Assembly (NCBI GenBank): GCA_902803345.1
Contig: CADCPV010000292.1
Location: forward strand, 1 to 7,897
From: an uncultured Eubacteriales bacterium
GTDB taxonomy: Bacteria > Bacillota_A > Clostridia > Lachnospirales > Lachnospiraceae
Reading direction: 5' to 3'
DNA length: 7,897 nucleotides
The translations under genes and the position numbers were made by a program. Below, one piece after another: positions 1 to 5,550 of the stretch (positions are counted from its first letter, which is position 1; each line of letters starts with the position of its first letter). The notes beneath the pieces are model-generated. The model searched no databases. It had not been told where the DNA came from and was given only the letters and a program-made list of their open reading frames with translations.

Positions 1-570
1 CTTCGGGATCTGACACTTCTTTCGGGAGTTACGGAGATCGGCGAAGCAGCTTTTCTGGAGACGGGAATTACCACAGTCACGCTTCCGGAAAGCCTGTACA
101 TCCTCGGAACCAATGTCTTTGCGAACACCGATTTCTCGGTGCGTGACGGAGAGACGACCGAAATTGCCATCGGAAAGAATCTGACTATGATCGGATACAA
201 CACTTTCGGCGGTCTGCCGGTCACGGGGTTCACCGTGGATCCGGAAAATCCGGTCTATTCGGACCTCGACGGCATGATTACGGACAAGGCGCAGAAAGTC
301 CTGGTGCAGGTTCCGGCCGGACGGGAAGGCGAAGTTATGGTTCCGGACGGGATTTATTCAATCGGAGCCTATGCTTTCTACAACTGTGAACGGATTACGG
401 ACATATGGATTCCGGACAGTGTCCTGGTGATCACGTCGTTGGCATTCAACAGCTACTCGGACGACGATCCCGAAAACGCCCGTGAGAAGATCACGATTCA
501 CTGCAGCAAAGGCTCGGCAGCAGAAAATTATGCCATTGAAAATAACTGGCCCTGTGTGATTGACGAATGA
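1..570 (+). CDS. BspA-type leucine-rich-repeat surface protein, C-terminal part (5' end outside window)
   Basis: The frame is open from base 1 and ends at TGA 568-570, giving 189 visible codons; the true start lies to the left. The translation shows the LRR_5/BspA pattern: motifs such as GVTEIGEAAF, LPESLYILGTNVF, DGIYSIGAYAF and IPDSVLVITSLAF recur roughly every 22 residues, with a DPENPVYSDLDGMI insert typical of these solenoids. The last part (ITIHCSKGSAAENYAIENNW) resembles the usual end of such proteins. In this family the solenoids are generally secreted or surface-exposed and bind proteins or host ligands; no catalytic residues are expected or seen. No anchor, sorting signal or membrane segment follows the repeats, so any anchoring or signal peptide must be in the missing N-terminal part. 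A GTG at 139 could open a shorter frame, but the repeat pattern continues upstream, so it is not the start. The family is clear; the ligand is unknown. Confidence 0.85.
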   Translation, partial: LRDLTLLSGVTEIGEAAFLETGITTVTLPESLYILGTNVFANTDFSVRDGETTEIAIGKNLTMIGYNTFGGLPVTGFTVDPENPVYSDLDGMITDKAQKVLVQVPAGREGEVMVPDGIYSIGAYAFYNCERITDIWIPDSVLVITSLAFNSYSDDDPENAREKITIHCSKGSAAENYAIENNWPCVIDE

Positions 571-588
571 GGGAATAAATGCTATGAT
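560..588 (+). promoter_or_regulatory. Sigma-A-type promoter for the transglutaminase-like lipoprotein gene
   Basis: The -35 box TTGACG (560-565) and the -10 box TATGAT (583-588) are separated by exactly 17 bases. A TG lies one base before the -10 (TGcTATGAT), making it an extended -10. Each box differs from consensus at one position. The -35 overlaps the last codons of the upstream LRR gene. Transcription would start near 594-596, leaving a leader of about 65 bases before the lipoprotein start. This suggests the lipoprotein gene is transcribed independently of the LRR gene. It is read from sequence only. Confidence 0.7.
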
Positions 589-595
589 AGATGAT

Positions 596-611
596 GGTTA
601 TTTGCATAACC
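596..611 (+). promoter_or_regulatory. Perfect inverted repeat at the predicted transcription start
   Basis: GGTTAT (596-601) and ATAACC (606-611) form a perfect 6-bp dyad around the 4-base loop TTGC. It begins at or next to the predicted +1 of the promoter at 560-588. In DNA it could be an operator half-site pair. In RNA it would be a 5'-terminal stem-loop that may stabilise the leader. No T run follows, so it is not a terminator for the LRR gene. The regulator, if any, cannot be named. Confidence 0.4.
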
Positions 612-643
612 TGATATCACAACATTTAGAAAATCCAAAAATG

Positions 644-663
644 AAAGGAGAATGAAAGACTTG
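644..663 (+). promoter_or_regulatory. Shine-Dalgarno sequence that favours the TTG start at 661
   Basis: AAAGGAG occupies 644-650. The in-frame ATG at 652 is only one base away, too close for normal initiation, whereas the in-frame TTG at 661 is 10 bases downstream, within the workable range. Starting at TTG 661 also gives a compact signal peptide beginning MKARRLTAV. Homologue alignment or N-terminal data would decide; the processed protein is the same either way because the lipobox cysteine lies downstream. Confidence 0.55.
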
Positions 664-2655
664 AAAGCAAGACGTCTGACAGCAGTTCTGGCGCTGGTTC
701 TGGCACTTGTGCTGGCGGTTTCGGGATGCACACAGAAGCCTGCCGAAACGCAGGCACCGACAACCGAAGCGACAACAGAATCGGTCAAGGAAACTGAAAA
801 AGAAACCACAACGGAGGCTCCGACTGAGAAGGAGACCACCACGGAGAAGGAAACCGAAGCTCCGACTGAAACAGAAACGGAACCCGAAGAGACTCCGCCG
901 GATGAGAGCACGGTCAGTGACAACCTGAGCTCTGTGTTCCAGGATTTCGCGAAGGGTAACTTCGACGGCGACACGATCGAAACGGTTGATTTCATCCGTA
1001 CCGGCGTGCTTCCGAAGATCGAAATGGTGAACCCGGAAATCATCGGCGAAGAAGAGATCGCTGAAATGGACCGTGCGATGCGTGCTTATGTCAAGGGCGT
1101 GGATGATCTTGTGATCAACGATGCACCGGGCTATTATTTCTATGATCATTTCACCGATGATCAGCGTGATATCTACGATGCGTTCCTGCTGCTTGCCGAG
1201 GATCCGACGACGACGGACAACATCGTTACCCTGAAGACAGACCGTGATGTTACTTCTGATGACTTCGCACTGGATTTCTATACCGCATGGCTCGGACTCG
1301 GCTATGACCACCCCGAACTCTGGTGGGTCAGTTACTGGAACGGCACGACCAATATTCAGGCATACTTCGGTGAGACCAATGATACCCTGTATTTCGCGTA
1401 CGAGAATGCCTACGAGACCTGGGAAGAGGACTGTGACGCATTCAACGAGGTAACACAGGACATCATCGACAGCATCGATCCGACCCTTCCGGATGAAGAA
1501 ATCCTTCGTATCGTCCATGATGAAATCATCAACATGGCGGTCTATGATTACGATCTTTTAGAGAGACAGGCGGCTGACTACGGCCACACCGCATTCGGAT
1601 GCTTTGTTCACAACACCGCAGGAACCCCGCATTACTGTGTCTGTGACGGCTATTCGCAGGCTTACCTGTACATTCTGCAGCAGCTCGGCTTCTACGGCAC
1701 CGTTGTTACCGGCAACGCCGGCGATGCGGGCGCGGACGGCGGCATGGGCGGCCATGCATGGTCCATCATTCAGTCAGACGGCATTTGGTATGAAATCGAT
1801 ACCACCTGGGACGACTATACCGAACTTCAGGACCAGGTTGCGGAACAGTACGGCACGGACAGCCTTGAGTACTCTGTCTTCTCTGAGCTGTACAACGATG
1901 AAGACTTCATGGATGTTCTTCAGCATCATATGTTTATGATTACGACGGACGAAATGAACGATTATGTTCCGACAGACGATCTGACCTATTACACCAAGGA
2001 CGGTCAGTATCGGCTTACGCTTGTCGGAGCTTCCCAGCGTGTCCGCTACTGTGATGATTCGGAGATGAAGGACAGCATTCAGGGCCTTCTGACCGCACTT
2101 CTCCCGATCGCAGACGATGAGATGCATGACGATGCGTTCTTCCGTGATGTAGACGACGAACCCACGACCGAGGAAGACACCACTGAGGAAGATACCACCG
2201 AAGAGGATACGACTGAGGAAGATACTTCCGAAGAGGAAACCGAATCTGTCGAGGATACAACGGAAGAGGATACGACCGAGGAAGATACGACTGAGGAAGA
2301 GACCACGACCGAGAAGGAAACCGAGAAGGAAACCAAGCCTGCGAAGGAAGACTATTCCGCAATTGTCGGCATGTACTATGTTTCCTCGTTCGCCGGCTTC
2401 GACCAGACGAAACTGGAGAAATTCTACGGCAAGGACTACTACAAGGGCCTGTCAATGTTCGAACTCAAGAAGAACGGAACCGGTGCGATCTATGAACTCG
2501 GCAACACCACGACTTTCCGTTACACCTTTGACGGTGAGACCCTCGTTCTCAAGGGAACAACCGGCGGAACGCTTGAACTCGAATACGAGGATGGCAACTT
2601 CATCATGGAAGACTTCTACGGCAACGAGTTCGTATTCTCGAAACTGGCGAAGTAA
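661..2655 (+). CDS. Secreted lipoprotein with transglutaminase-like core, Thr/Glu-rich linkers and a C-terminal beta module
   Basis: Residues here are numbered from the alternative ATG at 652; subtract 3 for the TTG start at 661. A short basic N-terminus, a hydrophobic Leu/Val/Ala stretch and the lipobox VSGC (Cys26) mark a signal-peptidase II lipoprotein on the outer face of the membrane. Residues about 29-85 are a Thr/Glu/Pro-rich tether. A transglutaminase-like fold follows, with the catalytic core at about 282-385: Cys331 in VCDGYSQAY, His368 in GGHAW and Asp383 in EIDTTWDD form the expected triad. Bacterial members of this superfamily may act as proteases, peptidases or cross-linkers; the substrate is not predictable. 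A second acidic linker of TTEED repeats (about 504-565) leads to a roughly 100-residue beta-rich module (GMYYVSS..., ELKKNGTGAIY...) of a kind common in clostridial surface proteins. It has its own promoter. The stop is TAA 2653-2655. Function is inferred from the triad and topology only. Confidence 0.85.
   Translation: MKARRLTAVLALVLALVLAVSGCTQKPAETQAPTTEATTESVKETEKETTTEAPTEKETTTEKETEAPTETETEPEETPPDESTVSDNLSSVFQDFAKGNFDGDTIETVDFIRTGVLPKIEMVNPEIIGEEEIAEMDRAMRAYVKGVDDLVINDAPGYYFYDHFTDDQRDIYDAFLLLAEDPTTTDNIVTLKTDRDVTSDDFALDFYTAWLGLGYDHPELWWVSYWNGTTNIQAYFGETNDTLYFAYENAYETWEEDCDAFNEVTQDIIDSIDPTLPDEEILRIVHDEIINMAVYDYDLLERQAADYGHTAFGCFVHNTAGTPHYCVCDGYSQAYLYILQQLGFYGTVVTGNAGDAGADGGMGGHAWSIIQSDGIWYEIDTTWDDYTELQDQVAEQYGTDSLEYSVFSELYNDEDFMDVLQHHMFMITTDEMNDYVPTDDLTYYTKDGQYRLTLVGASQRVRYCDDSEMKDSIQGLLTALLPIADDEMHDDAFFRDVDDEPTTEEDTTEEDTTEEDTTEEDTSEEETESVEDTTEEDTTEEDTTEEETTTEKETEKETKPAKEDYSAIVGMYYVSSFAGFDQTKLEKFYGKDYYKGLSMFELKKNGTGAIYELGNTTTFRYTFDGETLVLKGTTGGTLELEYEDGNFIMEDFYGNEFVFSKLAK
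2164..2337 (+). repeat. Coding 15-base tandem repeat for the acidic TTEED linker
   Basis: Within the lipoprotein gene a 15-base unit encoding Thr-Thr-Glu-Glu-Asp occurs four times in a row. An interrupted stretch (TSEEE, TESVED) follows, then two more exact TTEED units, a TTEEE unit and a Thr/Glu/Lys tail. The copies differ at synonymous positions (ACG/ACC/ACT/ACA for Thr, GAG/GAA for Glu, GAT/GAC for Asp), so the amino-acid pattern is better kept than the DNA. It encodes a flexible, strongly acidic spacer between the catalytic core and the C-terminal module. Confidence 0.8.
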
Positions 2656-2672
2656 TCTGAAAAAGTGAAGGC

Positions 2673-2689
2673 GGAAGCCATGCGCTTCC
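2673..2689. other. Small inverted repeat downstream of the lipoprotein gene
   Basis: GGAAGC (2673-2678) pairs with GCTTCC (2684-2689) around a 5-base loop. It begins 17 bases after the lipoprotein stop codon. The + side is followed by A-rich sequence, not T's. On the minus strand it is followed after about 7 bases by a run of five T's. It may fold in the 3' end of the lipoprotein mRNA, but it does not look like a standard + strand intrinsic terminator. Confidence 0.35.
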
Positions 2690-2704
2690 CGAAATAAAAA
2701 ACAT

Positions 2705-2741
2705 GCGAAGGAGCCCGACGACTGAAGCCGGGCTCCCTTGC
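2705..2741. terminator. Terminator-like hairpin between the lipoprotein gene and dgt
   Basis: GGAGCCCG (2710-2717) and CGGGCTCC (2729-2736) form a perfect 8-bp GC-rich stem with an 11-base loop. After one mismatch the stem extends by four more pairs (2705-2708 with 2738-2741, one of them G-U). Its position, just after the lipoprotein gene and just before the dgt start, fits a transcription terminator. However, the + side lacks a T tract, while the minus strand has six T's (2701-2696) three bases beyond the extended stem. As an intrinsic terminator it would therefore work best on minus-strand transcription. On + RNA it could still block or protect the lipoprotein 3' end. Confidence 0.5.
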
Positions 2742-2764
2742 AAATGAAAAGGCAGGGAATCAAG

Positions 2765-3781
2765 TTGAGTATACGAGAACTGATGGAGGAGCGGGAATAC
2801 GAAATCCTGCGTCCCTGCGCGGCAAAAAGCCGCGAATCCCTCGGCCGGATGCGGTCGGAGGAACCCTGCGATATCCGGACCTGCTACCAGCGGGACCGGG
2901 ACCGGATCCTGCACAGCAAATCCTTCCGGCGGCTCAAGAATAAAACGCAGGTTTTCCTGGAGCCGGAGGGGGACCATTACCGGACCCGCCTCACCCACAC
3001 CCTGGAGGTTTCGCAGATTGCGCGGACGATTTCGAAAGCGCTGTACCTGAATGAGGACCTGACTGAGGCGATTGCGCTCGGGCACGATCTGGGGCACACG
3101 CCTTACGGACACTCGGGAGAAGCGGCGCTTGATGAGCTGCTGCGCACGTCCGGGATCGGCCGTTTCCGCCACAACGAGCAGAGCGTGCGGATTGTGGAAG
3201 TCCTGGAGAAGGACGGGATGGGCCTGAATCTGTGCCGGGAGACTGTGGACGGCATTCGGAACCACGGAACCGCCAATATGCCTGCAACGCTTGAAGGACA
3301 GGTGGTACGGCTCTCGGACAAGATTGCCTATATCAACCATGACATTGACGATGCGATCCGGGCCGGTGTGCTCACGGAAGAGGACCTTCCGCGGGAATAC
3401 ACCGACGTACTCGGACATTCGGTGAAAAGCCGGCTGAACCGGCTGATTCACGATATTATTACAGAGAGCAGCGGGAAAGAAGAAATCCTGCAGTCCGAAA
3501 AGGTCGGAGAAGCGATGTTCGGGCTCAGATCCTTTATGCATCAGGCGGTCTACCGCAGTGAACGCGTAAAGGCAGAGGAGAAAAAGGCCCAGCAGATGCT
3601 GAAATCCCTCTACCACTATTATGAGGAACATTTGGAGCGGATTCCCCGGTCCTACACCCGCCTGATGGAACAGGGCGAGCGAAAGGAGATCGTGATCTGC
3701 GACTACATTTCCGGTATGACGGACCAGTTCGCGGTCCGCGAGTACCAGGAGCTCTTCATTCCGAAGGGCTGGACGGAATGA
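2765..3781 (+). CDS. dgt: Deoxyguanosinetriphosphate triphosphohydrolase-like protein (HD superfamily)
   Basis: A cytoplasmic metal-dependent phosphohydrolase of the dGTPase family, which hydrolyses dNTPs to deoxynucleoside plus triphosphate; in Gram-positive homologues the exact dNTP preference varies. From the chosen TTG start (338 residues) the HD ligands are visible: His78 in LTHTLEV, His107-Asp108 in GHDLGHTPYGH (with His111 and His116) and Asp185 in LSDKIAYINHD. The family signatures CYQRDRDRILHSKSFRRLK and GDHYRTRLTHT are intact. TTG 2765 is chosen because an AGGGA sequence (2754-2758) sits six bases upstream and the resulting N-terminus (SIRELMEERE) matches the usual start of Dgt-like proteins. 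ATG 2744 or TTG 2738 would add 7 or 9 residues, and TTG 2738 would place the start inside the upstream hairpin. dnaG begins 24 bases after the stop, so the two are likely co-transcribed, linking dNTP control with replication initiation. No clear promoter is seen immediately upstream. Confidence 0.9.
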   Translation: MSIRELMEEREYEILRPCAAKSRESLGRMRSEEPCDIRTCYQRDRDRILHSKSFRRLKNKTQVFLEPEGDHYRTRLTHTLEVSQIARTISKALYLNEDLTEAIALGHDLGHTPYGHSGEAALDELLRTSGIGRFRHNEQSVRIVEVLEKDGMGLNLCRETVDGIRNHGTANMPATLEGQVVRLSDKIAYINHDIDDAIRAGVLTEEDLPREYTDVLGHSVKSRLNRLIHDIITESSGKEEILQSEKVGEAMFGLRSFMHQAVYRSERVKAEEKKAQQMLKSLYHYYEEHLERIPRSYTRLMEQGERKEIVICDYISGMTDQFAVREYQELFIPKGWTE

Positions 3782-3788
3782 CCACGCG

Positions 3789-3805
3789 AAGGAGCAGGGC
3801 GGAAG
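3789..3805 (+). promoter_or_regulatory. Ribosome binding region of dnaG
   Basis: AAGGAG (3789-3794) lies 11 bases before the dnaG ATG at 3806, and a weaker AGGG (3796-3799) lies six bases before it. Both sit in the 24-base gap after the dgt stop. No other in-frame start nearby has comparable support, and the resulting N-terminus (MYYSDELIEEVRTRNPIVDVI) is typical of DnaG. Confidence 0.55.
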
Positions 3806-5542
3806 ATGTATTATTCGGATGAACTGATAGAAGAAGTGCGTACAAGAAATCCGATCGTGGACGTGATCGGCTCCTATGTGCATCTTCAGAAAAAGGGCGC
3901 AAACTATTTCGGTCTGTGCCCTTTTCACAATGAAAAAACGCCTTCCTTCTCGGTTTCTCCGCAGAAGCAGATGTACCACTGTTTCGGCTGCGGTGTCGGC
4001 GGGAACGTCATTACCTTTGTGATGGAGTATGAGAATTACTCCTTCCAGGAGGCGATGAAAATGCTTGCGGACCGGGCCGGAATTACGCTTCCGCAGCAGG
4101 AATACACGAAGGAGATGCGCCGGGAACAGGATACCCGTTCGCAGCTTCTTGCTGTGCATAAGGACGCTGCGACCTTCTACTACAAGCTGCTTCGCTCTGA
4201 ACAGGGAAAGACCGGTCTTTCGTATCTTCGGCGCCGCGGCGTGAGCGACGATATGATCCGGACCTTCGGTCTCGGTTATGCGGGAACGCACCCCTCGGCC
4301 CTGTACCAGTATCTGCACGAAAAAGACTATCCGGACTCCCTGCTTCGGGACAGTGGTCTGTTCCGCTTCAGCGAGAAAGGCGTGTCGGACCGTTTCTGGA
4401 ACCGGGTCATGTTCCCGATTATGGACCAGAACAGCCGCGTCATCGCCTTCGGCGGACGCGTCATGGGTGACGGGGAGCCGAAGTACCTGAATTCGCCCGA
4501 AACGAAGATTTTTGACAAAAGCCGCAATCTCTACGGCCTGAATCTGGCGCGGAAAGCCCGGAAAGGGAATTTCCTCGTCTGTGAAGGCTACATGGATGTA
4601 ATTGCGATGCACCAGGCCGGCTTCAACAATGCGGTCGCATCGCTCGGAACGGCTTTCACGGTACAGCACGGGATGATCATGAAGCGCTACACAGATGAAG
4701 TGATCCTCTGCTACGATAATGACGGGGCCGGAAGAAAAGCCGCCCTTCGGGCAATTCCGATCCTGAAAGAGGCGGGGCTTCGGGTCAAGGTGCTGACGAT
4801 GGAACCCTATAAGGATCCGGACGAATTCATCAAGAATCTGGGTGCGGAGGAATTCCAGAAACGGATTGACCAGGCGAAAAATGCCTTCCTGTTCGAAATC
4901 TCCGTGCTGCGCCAGGACTATGATTTCAACGACCCTGACGACAAGAGCCGCTTTTTCAATTCGGCGGCGGAGAGACTCGCGGAATTTACGGACGAAATCG
5001 AGCGGAATTCCTATACGGAGGCGATTGCAGGGACCTATGGGATCGATTACCAGGTGCTTCGCGGAAAGGTCAACCTGATCGGAAACAGCCGGACCGGAAC
5101 GCCGCCGAGGGAAGCACCGAAGGATCCGGAACGCGCAAGCGGCCGGCGGGAGCGGGATTCAGGCATTCAAGCCGCAGAAAAGCTCGTCCTGACCGTTTTG
5201 TCGGAGAAACCGGAGTTTTCGGAAGGCATTTCGCTTCAGCCGGAGGACTTTTCCGACCCGCTGATGAAGGAGCTTTCGGAGATCCTGCTTTTTTCGGCCC
5301 GAAACGGGGCGGTGAACCCGGGCGCAATCCTGAACCGCTACATCGACAGCGAGAACTATTCGGAGGTGGCGGCGCTGATGAGCTCGCGCTACACGGATAC
5401 GCTTCCCCGGGAGGAGCTTTCCCGTGCCTTTTCGGAAGCGGTCAGAAGAATCCGCCGCGAGAGTATTGACCGGCGGATGGCGGCAGCGACGAGTCCGCAG
5501 GAACTGATGGAACTGATGAAGGAGAAACAGAAGCTTTCATGA
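3806..5542 (+). CDS. dnaG: DNA primase
   Basis: This is the replication primase, which makes the short RNA primers that DNA polymerase III extends, working with the replicative helicase at the fork. It has 578 residues, about normal for DnaG. The N-terminal CHC2 zinc-binding domain holds Cys38, His41, Cys59 and Cys62 (CPFHNEKTPSF and HCFGCGVGGN). The catalytic core follows, with the FGLGYAG and FGGRVMGDGEPKYLNSPET signatures. The TOPRIM domain carries Glu260 in EGYMD, Asp304 and Asp306 in YDNDGAG, and the KDPDEFI motif (336-342). A charged, poorly conserved linker around residues 430-450 separates the core from a C-terminal helical region that would contact DnaB-type helicase. All metal-binding residues looked for are present. 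Its stop overlaps the trmK start by four bases (ATGA, 5539-5542), so the two are translationally coupled. rpoD, a common downstream partner, is not here. Confidence 0.97.
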   Translation: MYYSDELIEEVRTRNPIVDVIGSYVHLQKKGANYFGLCPFHNEKTPSFSVSPQKQMYHCFGCGVGGNVITFVMEYENYSFQEAMKMLADRAGITLPQQEYTKEMRREQDTRSQLLAVHKDAATFYYKLLRSEQGKTGLSYLRRRGVSDDMIRTFGLGYAGTHPSALYQYLHEKDYPDSLLRDSGLFRFSEKGVSDRFWNRVMFPIMDQNSRVIAFGGRVMGDGEPKYLNSPETKIFDKSRNLYGLNLARKARKGNFLVCEGYMDVIAMHQAGFNNAVASLGTAFTVQHGMIMKRYTDEVILCYDNDGAGRKAALRAIPILKEAGLRVKVLTMEPYKDPDEFIKNLGAEEFQKRIDQAKNAFLFEISVLRQDYDFNDPDDKSRFFNSAAERLAEFTDEIERNSYTEAIAGTYGIDYQVLRGKVNLIGNSRTGTPPREAPKDPERASGRRERDSGIQAAEKLVLTVLSEKPEFSEGISLQPEDFSDPLMKELSEILLFSARNGAVNPGAILNRYIDSENYSEVAALMSSRYTDTLPREELSRAFSEAVRRIRRESIDRRMAAATSPQELMELMKEKQKLS

Positions 5543-5550
5543 AGCTTTCA
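5531..5550 (+). repeat. Short direct repeat across the dnaG stop / trmK start
   Basis: AAGCTTTCA occurs at 5531-5539 and again at 5542-5550, with TG between. The first copy encodes the last Lys-Leu-Ser of DnaG and the second encodes Lys2-Leu3-Ser4 of TrmK. The ATGA start/stop overlap lies between the copies. The nearest Shine-Dalgarno, AAGGAG at 5519-5524, is 14 bases from the ATG, rather far, so initiation probably depends on ribosomes finishing dnaG. Confidence 0.6.

Noticed and set aside
641..655. Four-codon frame (ATG AAA GGA GAA TGA) in the lipoprotein leader
   Set aside because: It is too short to support as a gene or leader peptide and contains the Shine-Dalgarno itself; likely chance.
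598..1518. 306- and 153-codon open frames on the minus strand opposite the lipoprotein gene
   Set aside because: Their low-complexity Ser/Val or Phe/Arg-rich translation simply mirrors the Thr/Glu-rich linker on the other strand, and they have no domain.
2164..2337. Tandem repeats as a possible CRISPR or non-coding satellite
   Set aside because: The 15-base period is in frame, encodes TTEED, lies inside a clear gene and has no unique spacers.
2738..2764. Longer N-terminus for Dgt from TTG 2738 or ATG 2744
   Set aside because: TTG 2738 lies in the hairpin arm and ATG 2744 lacks a suitable Shine-Dalgarno. The family's conserved start fits TTG 2765, which has AGGGA six bases upstream.
2603..4669. 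688-codon open frame on the minus strand opposite dgt and dnaG
   Set aside because: It lies opposite two highly conserved genes, has no recognisable domain and no Shine-Dalgarno that I could see. Long antisense open frames are common opposite GC-rich coding DNA.
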